From assembly GCA_910576915.1 (NCBI GenBank), contig CAJTJT010000001.1, forward strand, positions 169,836 to 233,835: a stretch of 64,000 bases of DNA. The letters run 5' to 3'. Position numbers and translations under genes: made by a program. Every line of letters begins with the position of its first letter. Positions within the stretch are counted from its first letter, which is position 1. Below, piece after piece: positions 40,887 to 48,326 of this stretch. A model generated the notes under the pieces. The model did no database searches. It saw only the letters and a list, made by a program, of their open reading frames with translations, and was not told the origin of the DNA. This DNA comes from an uncultured Elusimicrobiales bacterium (lineage in GTDB: Bacteria; Elusimicrobiota; Elusimicrobia; Elusimicrobiales; Elusimicrobiaceae).

Positions 40887-42581
40887 ATGACGGTTTCAAT
40901 GCAAGTCAGCAAACGCATTTACGCGGGAAACGGCGTTACGCGCCGGTGGGAGGTGGACTTCCCGCTTGCTTCCCCGCAGGACGTACGGGTGTACGTTACT
41001 TCTCCCGCGGGTGCAGAAACGGAACTGGCGGAAGATTTTGAACTTAATGCCGCCGGGACGGAGTTGGAATATCCCACGCTTTCCAGCGGCAAACCGCCGC
41101 TGGCGGAAGGATGGAGCTTAACCTTGGAACGCCATACGCCGCTGACGCAGGAAATTGACCTCTTGCGCCAGGGCGAATTGGACGCGGAAGTGCTGGAAAG
41201 CGGTTACGACAAACTGACGCTTATGGTGCAGGAACTGAACGAAAAAGTTTCCCGCAGTATCAAGTATCCCGTTTCCAGCATCGTGGATAATTTGGAAACG
41301 GACAGTTTTTTACGCAACATTCTGTCTATCAAACAGGATGCGTTAAATGCGTCTTCGGCGGCGGTGTCTTCCGCCCAACAGGCGCAGGCCAGCGCGTCGA
41401 GCGCCCAGCAGACGGCGCAGAGTGCGCTGGCGGCGATTGCTTCTTCCAAAGACTCCGCGCAGAGCGACATCGCGGCCAGCGGGGCGGCGGTGGAAAACAC
41501 GCTCCAAACATATGTGTCCGCCGCGCAGAACGAAGCCGAAACGGCGCGCTATTATGCGGAGCGGAGCATCGGTAAAACCGTGGGGGAAGTGTATTATTCC
41601 CAAAGCTCCGCGGAAACGGACAACCCCGGCGCGCTGCCTCTTTTTACGGGGGAAACAATCACCTCGGCGGATACGCTGTACCCGGATTTTTACGCGTGGC
41701 TTCAAAATCACTCCGGCCTGACGTGTACCGCCGCCGAGTACGCGGCCGCCCTTAGCATGTATGGCGAATGCCCCAAATATGTGCTGGCGGACGGAAATTT
41801 ACGCTTGCCGCTTTTTAAACACTCTATTAAAGCCGCCAATACGGAAGACGGCATCACGCAGGGCGCGGCGGGCGGTTTTACCGGCGTGCCGGATTATTCC
41901 GCCGGATATACCATCACCAGCGGTACGGCTTTGACGGAGGACGCCCTGGTGACGTGTACCGGCAGCCCCGGCGGATACAGCACAATCAATATAACCGTGG
42001 ACGGAAAAGAAGTCTATCGGGGCGGCGTTTCGGAAAATACGGCTCGTCCCCGGGCCGGCAATATTTATGCGGCTAAAGGAAGTGTGATTAGCACTGGCCA
42101 GGGCACTCTGACCGTTTATCCGTTAAAAGCCCGTCAGTCGGGATATGTAACCCTGTACCCGTGGGTATGTGCGTATAACGCGGCGGTTCCGGCCAGTACG
42201 GCCCAGGCAGCCCAGTTTCAGGCAGCATTATCGGGCAAGGTGGATGTACCGTCCGGCAAGACGCAGGCCGATGTCGATTTTGTAGTGGAAAGCTATTCCG
42301 ACGCTTCTGGTAACTGGTACCGCCAATACAAAAGCGGCTGGGTTGCTCAGGGGGGTATTAAAACGAATTCGGCTGATAGTGATGTGATTACTTTTCTGAA
42401 ACCTTACGCTGATACTAATTATAAGTTTTGGTCGTCTTGTAAGGTATCTAGCAGTGATAATCAGCCAAGGACATTTGCAGAAATTCTTGGAACAAGAACC
42501 CCAACCGGCATAACTATAAAATCGCTGCCTTATTTAGCGGAAACCAAAGGCGATTGGTTTGCAATAGGACAAGGAGAATAA
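40887..42581 (+). CDS. Phage tail fibre (podovirus module)
   Basis: A 564-residue protein. The N-terminal ~130 residues (SKRIYAGNGVTRRWEVDFPLASPQDVRVYVT, ELEYPTLSSGKPPLAEGWSLTLER, DLLRQGELDAEVLESGYDKLTLMVQEL) match the virion-binding domain of T7-type fibres. A Ser/Ala/Gln coiled coil follows (~150-230, SAQQAQASASSAQQTAQSA). The C-terminal ~300 residues are β-rich and presumably bind the receptor. The last ~70 codons (42370-42581) are visibly more AT-rich than the rest, consistent with a swapped receptor-binding tip. A small fibre-assembly-like gene follows. Confidence 0.88.
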   Translation: MTVSMQVSKRIYAGNGVTRRWEVDFPLASPQDVRVYVTSPAGAETELAEDFELNAAGTELEYPTLSSGKPPLAEGWSLTLERHTPLTQEIDLLRQGELDAEVLESGYDKLTLMVQELNEKVSRSIKYPVSSIVDNLETDSFLRNILSIKQDALNASSAAVSSAQQAQASASSAQQTAQSALAAIASSKDSAQSDIAASGAAVENTLQTYVSAAQNEAETARYYAERSIGKTVGEVYYSQSSAETDNPGALPLFTGETITSADTLYPDFYAWLQNHSGLTCTAAEYAAALSMYGECPKYVLADGNLRLPLFKHSIKAANTEDGITQGAAGGFTGVPDYSAGYTITSGTALTEDALVTCTGSPGGYSTINITVDGKEVYRGGVSENTARPRAGNIYAAKGSVISTGQGTLTVYPLKARQSGYVTLYPWVCAYNAAVPASTAQAAQFQAALSGKVDVPSGKTQADVDFVVESYSDASGNWYRQYKSGWVAQGGIKTNSADSDVITFLKPYADTNYKFWSSCKVSSSDNQPRTFAEILGTRTPTGITIKSLPYLAETKGDWFAIGQGE

Positions 42582-42584
42582 CAT

Positions 42585-42887
42585 ATGTTTGAAATCGGAC
42601 AAACAATAACAAAAGCAACTTACACGGCGGCCGCGGTGTGGTGCAACCAACACGGCGCGCATATTGAAAAACAAAACGGGACGTATATCATCGTGGGGAA
42701 CGCGCCCGTGCCGGAAGCGACGGACGAAGAAAAAGTGGCCGCGCTGGAAAACGCCTACGGGCTTCCGCGTGCCGTGCGTACGGGACTAATTGCATTGCGC
42801 GGGGGCGGCGCGGAGCTGGATGAAACGCTGATGGCGCGCGTGGACGAAATCGAAGCGCTGGCCGTCCCGCTCAGGACGCGCGTATGA
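42585..42887 (+). CDS. Small fibre-assembly-like protein, paralogue of 54162
   Basis: A 100-residue protein. Its N-terminal block YTAAAVWCNQHGAHIEKQNGTYIIV resembles PSEAAVWAGQHGAFIDG...FEIRAI in the protein at 54162. Both genes follow a fibre gene, which suggests a dedicated chaperone or connector for the fibre tip. Beyond this I recognise no family. AAGGAGA ribosome site; 4-bp overlap with the next gene. Confidence 0.6.
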   Translation: MFEIGQTITKATYTAAAVWCNQHGAHIEKQNGTYIIVGNAPVPEATDEEKVAALENAYGLPRAVRTGLIALRGGGAELDETLMARVDEIEALAVPLRTRV

Positions 42888-43108
42888 GCGAAAAACATTT
42901 GCGCGATTGGTTATACGCGTTTGGCGTAGCGGCGGCGGGGCTGTTTTGGTTTTTTACGCTTAACGGCCTGCCGCCGCGGGTGGACAGCCTGGAGAAAAAA
43001 GTGTCCGAACACGAAGGCCGCCTGGCCCGTTCGGACGTAAAGCTGGACATGATTGCCGACGACGTAAAAAGCATTAAAGTAATGCTTTTGGGGTCGTCAC
43101 ACAAATAA
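42884..43108 (+). CDS. Small membrane/coiled-coil protein of the lysis cassette (XhlA-like layout)
   Basis: 74 residues: one transmembrane helix (~9-27) then a coiled coil with VDSLEKKVSEHEGRLARSDVKLDMI. This is the layout of XhlA-type lysis or holin-associated proteins, although the helix order is reversed. It overlaps the preceding gene by 4 bp and is followed by holin, Rz and Rz1 candidates. Confidence 0.6.
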   Translation: MSEKHLRDWLYAFGVAAAGLFWFFTLNGLPPRVDSLEKKVSEHEGRLARSDVKLDMIADDVKSIKVMLLGSSHK

Positions 43109-43117
43109 GGAGGATAT

Positions 43118-43318
43118 ATGACGCAGGTTATTCATTGGTGCAGTGAAAACTGGCAAGGCGTACTTGCCGTATTGGGAGGAGTGGTGACGGCGGCAACGGC
43201 TGTTGTTAAACTGACGCCGACCCCGAAGGATGACGCCATTCTGGCGAAAATTATTTCCGTGCTGGCGGCGCTGTCTTTGGTGAATCCGGACGGGTCTTTC
43301 GTCGGAAAAGCCAAATGA
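43118..43318 (+). CDS. Holin candidate, similar to 55084
   Basis: 66 residues with one membrane helix (~12-30, GVLAVLGGVVTAATAVV) and a basic/polar tail. The spacing NW..VLA...V......VKLTPTPKDD resembles NW..ILA...V......VLKWTDHKKD in the second module's candidate holin. AGGAGG ribosome site, 4-bp overlap with Rz. Confidence 0.6.
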   Translation: MTQVIHWCSENWQGVLAVLGGVVTAATAVVKLTPTPKDDAILAKIISVLAALSLVNPDGSFVGKAK

Positions 43319-43524
43319 CGGCGTATGTTTGGGCGGCCTGTGCGGCGGGGGCGTGCCTGTGTCTGTGGCGCGCGTATGAGGCGGGCCGCCGCGCCGAACG
43401 GCTGAAAAAATTGCGGGAGGAGGTGCGTTCGTATGAACAAATGGAAGCGGTGCGCCGCCGGGTGGACGGTTTGTCTGCTGACGGGCTGCTTAGCGTCCTG
43501 CGCGCCGGCGCTCGTAAAAAATAA
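43315..43524 (+). CDS. Inner-membrane spanin (Rz-like)
   Basis: 69 residues: an N-terminal signal-anchor (~3-20, YVWAACAAGACLCLW) followed by a charged helix (RRAERLKKLREEVRSYEQMEAVRRRV). It is short for an Rz, but the diagnostic feature is the overlapping lipoprotein gene in another frame (43433). It should span the periplasm with its partner and fuse the membranes at lysis. Confidence 0.7.
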   Translation: MTAYVWAACAAGACLCLWRAYEAGRRAERLKKLREEVRSYEQMEAVRRRVDGLSADGLLSVLRAGARKK

Positions 43525-43645
43525 CGCCGCTTTGTGCACTGTCCGTTTTGACTTGACGGACCCCGCCTTGGCGGATTTATCCTTGGCCAACCTGCGGGCC
43601 GTGGCGGCTTTTGAGGCGGCCTGCGGGCGGACCAAACTGCCGTAA
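43433..43645 (+). CDS. Outer-membrane spanin lipoprotein (Rz1-like), nested with Rz
   Basis: 70 residues starting MNKWKRCAAGWTV with a signal peptide and lipobox LLTGC (Cys19), so an outer-membrane lipoprotein. It begins 92 bp inside the Rz-like gene in a different frame, the classical Rz/Rz1 overlap. It is less Pro-rich than λ Rz1. Its presence indicates a phage of a Gram-negative-type host. Confidence 0.72.
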   Translation: MNKWKRCAAGWTVCLLTGCLASCAPALVKNNAALCTVRFDLTDPALADLSLANLRAVAAFEAACGRTKLP

Positions 43646-43675
43646 ATAAAAAACCCCCGGCTTAAAGCCGGGGGC
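43646..43675. terminator. Bidirectional terminator (lysis cassette / reverse pilin)
   Basis: AAAAAACCCCCGGC-TTAAA-GCCGGGGG; the T-run favours the minus-strand pilin gene. Confidence 0.85.
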
Positions 43676-43693
43676 GTGTAAAGCGTCTGCTAT

Positions 43694-44200
43694 TTAGAAG
43701 TCGGTCGGTTTACCGTTGGAAACCGCGTTGCAGAATTTTTCCTGTTTGCTGTCCGCCGTAAAAGTGGTGGTGCAGGAGCCGGCCGTTGCCGCGCCGGAGC
43801 AGCATCTGCGCAGCGCAGAAATGGTGCCGTTGGAGTTTTCGGTCAGCACGGTTTGCAGGGAATACTGTCCGCCGGCAGCAGAAAGATCGCGCACGGCCGT
43901 GATGTAAAAATCGTCGCCGGAGGTGCCCATGGTGATAGAGAAGTTTTTGCCGCCGTATACGCCGGTTTTGCCTTTTACGGGCGGAACTTCCACATCCAGT
44001 TTGGCAAAGTCGGTGGGCCATACGTCTTTTTGCAGCAGATAGCGTTCGGCCGAGCCGGCCACCGCGCTCATCAGCGTTAATGCTTCGGCGGAGCGGGCTT
44101 TTTCAACGGCCGTCGTGTATTGGGGCAGCGCCACGGCGGATAAGATGCCGATAATCAGCACCACAACCAATAATTCAATAAGCGTAAAACCTTTATTCAT
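43694..44200 (-). CDS. Type IV pilin-like protein embedded in the phage region
   Basis: A 168-residue prepilin: leader MNKG before FTLIELLVVVLIIGILSAVALPQYTTAVEKARSAEA, mature Glu5, then a head with ERYLLQKDVWPTDFAKLDVEVP and a C-terminal Cys cluster (RRCCSGAATAGSC, KFCNAVSNGK). The start at 44200 is fixed by GGGAGAG; upstream in-frame codons overlap the promoter. It is host-type, reversed relative to the phage genes, and lies exactly between the podovirus lysis cassette and the siphovirus tail module with its own promoter and terminator. It is probably lysogenic cargo or an insertion marking the junction of two elements. Confidence 0.92.
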   Translation of the reverse strand: MNKGFTLIELLVVVLIIGILSAVALPQYTTAVEKARSAEALTLMSAVAGSAERYLLQKDVWPTDFAKLDVEVPPVKGKTGVYGGKNFSITMGTSGDDFYITAVRDLSAAGGQYSLQTVLTENSNGTISALRRCCSGAATAGSCTTTFTADSKQEKFCNAVSNGKPTDF

Positions 44201-44246
44201 AGTGTTACTCTCCCTTATTTTAAATACGCTTGCGCGTCTACCCAAT

Positions 44247-44274
44247 AGTATAGCAAAAAACGCCGTAAAAACAA
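44247..44274 (-). promoter_or_regulatory. Promoter of the phage-embedded pilin (short T6 spacer variant)
   Basis: Minus strand TTGTTT (44274-44269), 16-bp spacer containing CG-T6-GC, TATACT (44252-44247). It keeps the CG-T(n) spacing logic but has only six T and no GGGG, so it should not slip. Confidence 0.6.
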
Positions 44275-44323
44275 TACGCCCGGCGGCGTTTTTACAGTTC
44301 AACCCGGGCGGAAATTACAATCA

Positions 44324-44336
44324 GCGCTATAAGCGC
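44324..44336. promoter_or_regulatory. 13-bp perfect inverted repeat before the tail module
   Basis: GCGCT-ATA-AGCGC, 18 bp upstream of the tail-tube start and overlapping a weak TATAAG box; possible operator. Confidence 0.3.
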
Positions 44337-44353
44337 AAAAAGGAGAAAAAATA

Positions 44354-44884
44354 ATGGAATGCCAAAATACAGTAATCGCCGGACCTTCCAGCGTTAAAAT
44401 CGCCCCGTTGGGCGCGGCTAAAGAAGCCGCTTCCGATCTGGGCCTTACCAACGGAGGCGTAACCATTACGGCCGCGTTGGAAAAAACCGATGTTATGGTG
44501 GACCAGTCCCTGCTTCCGGTGCGTAAAATTACCACCGCCGCGCAGTATACGCTGTCCGTTCCGCTCGCATCCGTCACGCCGGAAAACCTGGCCTTGGCCT
44601 TTGGCGTGGAAATTACGGAAGGAACGGTTAAAATCCCGGCGGAAAAATACTTTCAGGTATGGGTGGATACGCAAGGCCCGGTAAACGATAAAGGCGTTGC
44701 CGCCGCGCGTGAGTTCTACTTCGCCAAAGTGGTTTTTAACGGCACCGGCGAGCTGGTGCTTTCCCGCACGGAACAGCAAACCGTCACGCTGGAAGGTTCC
44801 ATCGTGGGCTGCCCTGCCGCCGGTTCCTGCGAAAATGCCGGCTTTATGACTATCACCGATACCTACGCGGAGGCCGGCGAATAA
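44354..44884 (+). CDS. Phage tail tube protein (siphovirus type)
   Basis: A 176-residue protein. The beginning CQNTVIAGPSSVKIAPLGAAKEAASDLGLTNGGVTITA and the segment PVRKITTAAQYTLSVPLASVTPENLALAFGV match major tail tube proteins of long-tailed phages. It heads an uninterrupted tail operon whose gene order (tube, G/GT, tape measure, distal tail, hub, fibre) is the siphoviral canon. No capsid or portal gene precedes it in this module. AAAGGAG ribosome site; stop and next start overlap (TAATG). Confidence 0.82.
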   Translation: MECQNTVIAGPSSVKIAPLGAAKEAASDLGLTNGGVTITAALEKTDVMVDQSLLPVRKITTAAQYTLSVPLASVTPENLALAFGVEITEGTVKIPAEKYFQVWVDTQGPVNDKGVAAAREFYFAKVVFNGTGELVLSRTEQQTVTLEGSIVGCPAAGSCENAGFMTITDTYAEAGE

Positions 44885-45294
44885 TGCGTTTCTTTTTTCA
44901 GCCCGCCAAGAAATCATTGGACATTACGGACGCATTAAAAAAGAAAGAAGCTGTAATCACCATCGGCGGAAAGCCGGTGGTGGTTAAAGCGCTGAAGCTG
45001 GGCGAAGCGCTGAAACTGTTTGACGCTTTGGGCGGTTTAAAAAGTGCGCTTTTGCTGGCACAGACAGACGGCGCGCGTTTTAACGCGTGGCTGTTAAAAC
45101 GCCTGCCGCAGCTGTTGGCGTTTTGTGCGCCGGGCGCTTCCGTACGCCCGGAGGAAGTGACGCTTGCGGAATTTGCCGATTTGCTCCTGGCCGTTTGGTG
45201 CGTGAACGATTTGGAGCGGATTGTGCAAAATTTTACGCAGGCGGCGGAGTCAATCGCGCCACTAACGCGGGGTTTGGTTTCGTCGCCAAAATAG
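44884..45294 (+). CDS. Tail assembly chaperone (gpG-like)
   Basis: A 136-residue helical protein starting MRFFFQPAKKSLDITDALKKKEAV, with LGEALKLFDALGGL and EVTLAEFADLLLAVWCVNDLERIV. Position between tail tube and tape measure and a -1 frameshift signal near its end identify it as the shorter of a G/GT chaperone pair that coats the tape measure during tail assembly. The slippery heptamer GGGTTTG at 45270-45276 is in the right frame. Confidence 0.78.
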   Translation: MRFFFQPAKKSLDITDALKKKEAVITIGGKPVVVKALKLGEALKLFDALGGLKSALLLAQTDGARFNAWLLKRLPQLLAFCAPGASVRPEEVTLAEFADLLLAVWCVNDLERIVQNFTQAAESIAPLTRGLVSSPK

Positions 45295-45485
45295 TAAACG
45301 AGTTTTTCGGCCAGCGGCTGGAAGACTTAAGCCTTACGCAAATAAACGCGTACGTGTTGGAATACGCCAAAGGCGTTAAGGCGGAAAAAAAGGGCGCATT
45401 CGGCCCCAGTAAAACGATTCGTCCGCAGGACGGATTGCATGCGCTCAGCGCGATGGGGTTCAAAACGTATATCCGTAAAAAATAA
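44884..45485 (+). CDS. Tail assembly chaperone gpGT, predicted -1 frameshift product
   Basis: A -1 slip on G-GGT-TTG (45270-45276) joins gpG at ...TRGL to GFVAKIVNEFFGQRLEDLSLTQINAYVLEYAKG... in the overlapping frame that ends at 45485. That second frame has no start codon or ribosome site after the overlap, so it is only reachable by frameshifting. The T domain (~70 residues, basic, ending GFKTYIRKK) would bind the tail tube. The product is about 200 residues. This is the conserved strategy of siphoviral and many contractile tails. Confidence 0.7.
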
Positions 45486-45573
45486 AGGGCGGCGGCCGGG
45501 GTTGTCCGCGCCGCCCTTTTGGCGGAAACCGCGCCGGACGAAAGATGCCGCGCAATTTTATCAGGGGAGTAGT

Positions 45574-47616
45574 ATGGCGGAAGAGAAAAAAATAATTACG
45601 ATTGTTACCAAATACGCGGGACAAGGCGCGGATTTGGCCAAAAAAGCCTTAAACGAACTTATTTCGTTAGGCGGCCGGACGGGGGCGGCGTTGTCGTCTG
45701 CCTTTTCGTCCATGGGGAAAACGGCGCTTAGCGCGTTGGGAGCCCAGAAAGATTTTTTTGGCGAAGTGTGGACTTTTGCCAAAGAAAGCATCCAACTGGC
45801 TGCTGAAAACGCCCGGGCGGTCAGCGCGTTGCAAGACGCTTACCAGCAAGCGGGTTATACCGCCTCCGGCGCGATGACCCAGGCGCAGGGATTTGCGGCG
45901 GAAATGCAGCGGCTGACGGGGTTGTCGGACGAAACCTTTTTAAACGCCCAGCGTCAGCTTGCCGATTTCGGCGTAGTAGGCGGCCAGGCGCAGGAGGCCG
46001 TCCGGGCGGCGTTTGCGTTATCGGCCGAGCAGGGCATCAGTTTCGAAAGCGCGCTCCAGCAGCTTATCCGCACCGCCGCAGGCGCTGTTTCCGCACTGTC
46101 GGATTATGGCATTGTGTTGGATGGCAGCGTTAAAGAAGGAGAAGAATTCCAAGCCGTTTTGGATAAAATCAACGTTCAGTTCGGGGGTTCGGCCCAGGCC
46201 GCCATGGGGGACAGTATTGCCAAAGTAGGCGCGCTAAAAGAAAGCTGGGCAAATTTAAAAGAGCAAATTGGTGCGGGGTTAGCCGAGGGCTTGATTCCTA
46301 TGGTGGATTACTTGGCAATCGGCGTACAATGGCTGCAAAAATTATTTGTTGCCGGGTCCAACACGTTTGATTTTTTGTTCGGATTGATTCAGACGGGGCT
46401 TACCGGGCTGGCAACGGGAATTGTAGGCGTGGCGGGCGCGGCCGTAAAGTCGGTAGGGCAAATTGTCAGCATAGGGGAAAAATTATATTTAGTGCCCAAA
46501 GGCGTTGCGGATGCGGTCAGAGGCGCAAACGAGTTTTTAACCCAAACTTCCAAAGAGCTGTCTTCCCAGACCGCGACTTTCGGCAAGATGACGCGCAGTG
46601 TGAAAGACATATGGCCTGTGGAAAAAAAGCTGACCGAAGAACAACAGAAACAACTTGATTTGAGCGCGCAGGTAATTAATGCCAAACGCAAAATCAAGTC
46701 GGAAACCGCGGGTATCGCGGCGGCGGATAAACAAACGGCCGCCGGACCTTCCTGTCAGCCTGAAGCCGTTACACCGGATTCCGGCGGTGGAAAGCAGGAC
46801 ACCGTTTCAGACGGGGAAATAAACCTGGCGGGGGGCTCCCGGGAGGATAGTTTAAGCGCGGGCGATATTTGGTCGGGAAAGACTTCCCAGTTTTCCGGTT
46901 TGCAGGATGTTGATTTATTGGAAGAACAGCTGACGGCCCAACGGGATAAAAAACTGGAGTATTTACAGGCGGAATTGGGGGATACCCAGGAATATGAAAC
47001 GGCAAAAGAGGAACTGCTGGCCCAAACCAACGAGAAACTGGCCCAGTTAAACCAGCAGCGCGCCAAGCAAAACCAGCAGATTATGGGGGATATCTTTAAC
47101 AATTTGATTTCTCTTTCTTCCTCCAGCAATAAAAAGCTGGCCGCCATTGGTAAAGCGGCGGCCATTGCGCAGGCCACTATATCCACTTATCAGGGGGCGG
47201 CGAATGCGCTGGGGAGTGTGCCCTGGCCGCTGAATTTTGCGGCGGCCGCTTCCGTTGTTGCGGCCGGGCTGGTGCAAGTGGCCAATATCGCGGGGGTGGA
47301 ACTTGCCAACGGCGGTTTGGTAAAAGCCGTAACGGGGGGTATTCCCGCTATTATCGGCGAGGGCGGAAGCGACGAGGCCGTGCTGCCGCTGGATAATGCC
47401 CGGGCGATGCGGCGTATCGGCGGCGCTATTGCCGAAGAAAGCGGCAGCCCTATGGGTGAACCCGTTACCGTTAATGTGAACGTGAATGCGACGGGCGGAT
47501 TAACGCCTTTCTTGGAGGAAATGACGCTTGCGACGCAAAACGGCGTAACGGAAGCGTTACGTTTGGCCAATGTAATGGTAAGAGCGGGGAATGCACAAAG
47601 CGGGATGAGCGTATGA
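45574..47616 (+). CDS. Tail tape measure protein
   Basis: A 680-residue protein starting MAEEKKIITIVTKYAGQGADLAKKAL (AGGGGAG ribosome site; the longer frame from 45439 is the T-domain overlap). It has the usual make-up: helical N-terminus with AENARAVSALQDAYQQAG, hydrophobic segments (~250-310, FDFLFGLIQTGLTGLATGIVGVAGAAV), a coiled coil (~450-520), and the C-terminal signature ANGGLVKAVTGGIPAIIGEGGSDEAVLPLDN. If length scales as in λ, the tail is roughly 100 nm. It overlaps the next gene by 4 bp. Confidence 0.93.
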   Translation: MAEEKKIITIVTKYAGQGADLAKKALNELISLGGRTGAALSSAFSSMGKTALSALGAQKDFFGEVWTFAKESIQLAAENARAVSALQDAYQQAGYTASGAMTQAQGFAAEMQRLTGLSDETFLNAQRQLADFGVVGGQAQEAVRAAFALSAEQGISFESALQQLIRTAAGAVSALSDYGIVLDGSVKEGEEFQAVLDKINVQFGGSAQAAMGDSIAKVGALKESWANLKEQIGAGLAEGLIPMVDYLAIGVQWLQKLFVAGSNTFDFLFGLIQTGLTGLATGIVGVAGAAVKSVGQIVSIGEKLYLVPKGVADAVRGANEFLTQTSKELSSQTATFGKMTRSVKDIWPVEKKLTEEQQKQLDLSAQVINAKRKIKSETAGIAAADKQTAAGPSCQPEAVTPDSGGGKQDTVSDGEINLAGGSREDSLSAGDIWSGKTSQFSGLQDVDLLEEQLTAQRDKKLEYLQAELGDTQEYETAKEELLAQTNEKLAQLNQQRAKQNQQIMGDIFNNLISLSSSSNKKLAAIGKAAAIAQATISTYQGAANALGSVPWPLNFAAAASVVAAGLVQVANIAGVELANGGLVKAVTGGIPAIIGEGGSDEAVLPLDNARAMRRIGGAIAEESGSPMGEPVTVNVNVNATGGLTPFLEEMTLATQNGVTEALRLANVMVRAGNAQSGMSV

Positions 47617-48326
47617 TAGAAAAACCTTATATTTTTTTAAGCGAAAACTTCGCAAAATTTATTACGGACGAAGCCGGTAAAGATGTATCGGCCCGGCTGA
47701 CGGATTTGACGGTCCATTCTTTTCCTTTCGAATTAACTTTTTTCTTTACGGACCAATGGGGTGAGTTTACCAACCGTGAAGTGGACACGCTGGTATTGCG
47801 TGATACAAACCTTGTAAACGCTACCGTTTATGCAGGCGATGCGTATGGGAATTATACCCCGCTGTTCGAAATTGCGGATAACCGGGAAAACAGCGTGTTT
47901 ATCAAATTGGCGGCGCCGGTTAAAACGTCCTCTTTGCGTATTGTGATTGAGGCGGAGGGGAATCCGGCCTTTACCCGGTTGGGACAGGTTGGGTTTTACC
48001 GCTATCTTTGCGATTTGAGCGCGTTGACGGAGTCTTCTTTTAAAAAAGACACCAACCAGGGGGATTACCGCGTGTTATCGGGCGCGGTGGTGTACTACGG
48101 CGATTATGATAAATGGGCGGCCAAAATCAGGATGGAAAATTTACCGCAGAGCCAGTTTGATGTGCTGACGGAAGAAATAAAATCCGTCAACCGTCTTACG
48201 GTGGTTCCGTTCCGGGACTTTGCGGCAGAGGAAATTTATGAATGTTACATTAATCCCGAAATTGCCTACGAAGTAAACCGCAAAACGGGTTTGTACGCTT
48301 TAAGCCTGGAGGCGCAGGAATTATGA
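47613..48326 (+). CDS. Distal tail-like protein
   Basis: A 237-residue β-rich protein right after the tape measure: SENFAKFITDEAGKDVSARLTDLTVHSFPF, a carbohydrate-binding-like sandwich (~60-130), then YGDYDKWAAKIRMENLPQSQFDVLTEEI. Position and fold pattern suggest a distal tail or baseplate component joining the tube to the hub. There is no close family I can name. 4-bp overlaps on both sides show tight coupling. Confidence 0.62.
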   Translation: MIEKPYIFLSENFAKFITDEAGKDVSARLTDLTVHSFPFELTFFFTDQWGEFTNREVDTLVLRDTNLVNATVYAGDAYGNYTPLFEIADNRENSVFIKLAAPVKTSSLRIVIEAEGNPAFTRLGQVGFYRYLCDLSALTESSFKKDTNQGDYRVLSGAVVYYGDYDKWAAKIRMENLPQSQFDVLTEEIKSVNRLTVVPFRDFAAEEIYECYINPEIAYEVNRKTGLYALSLEAQEL

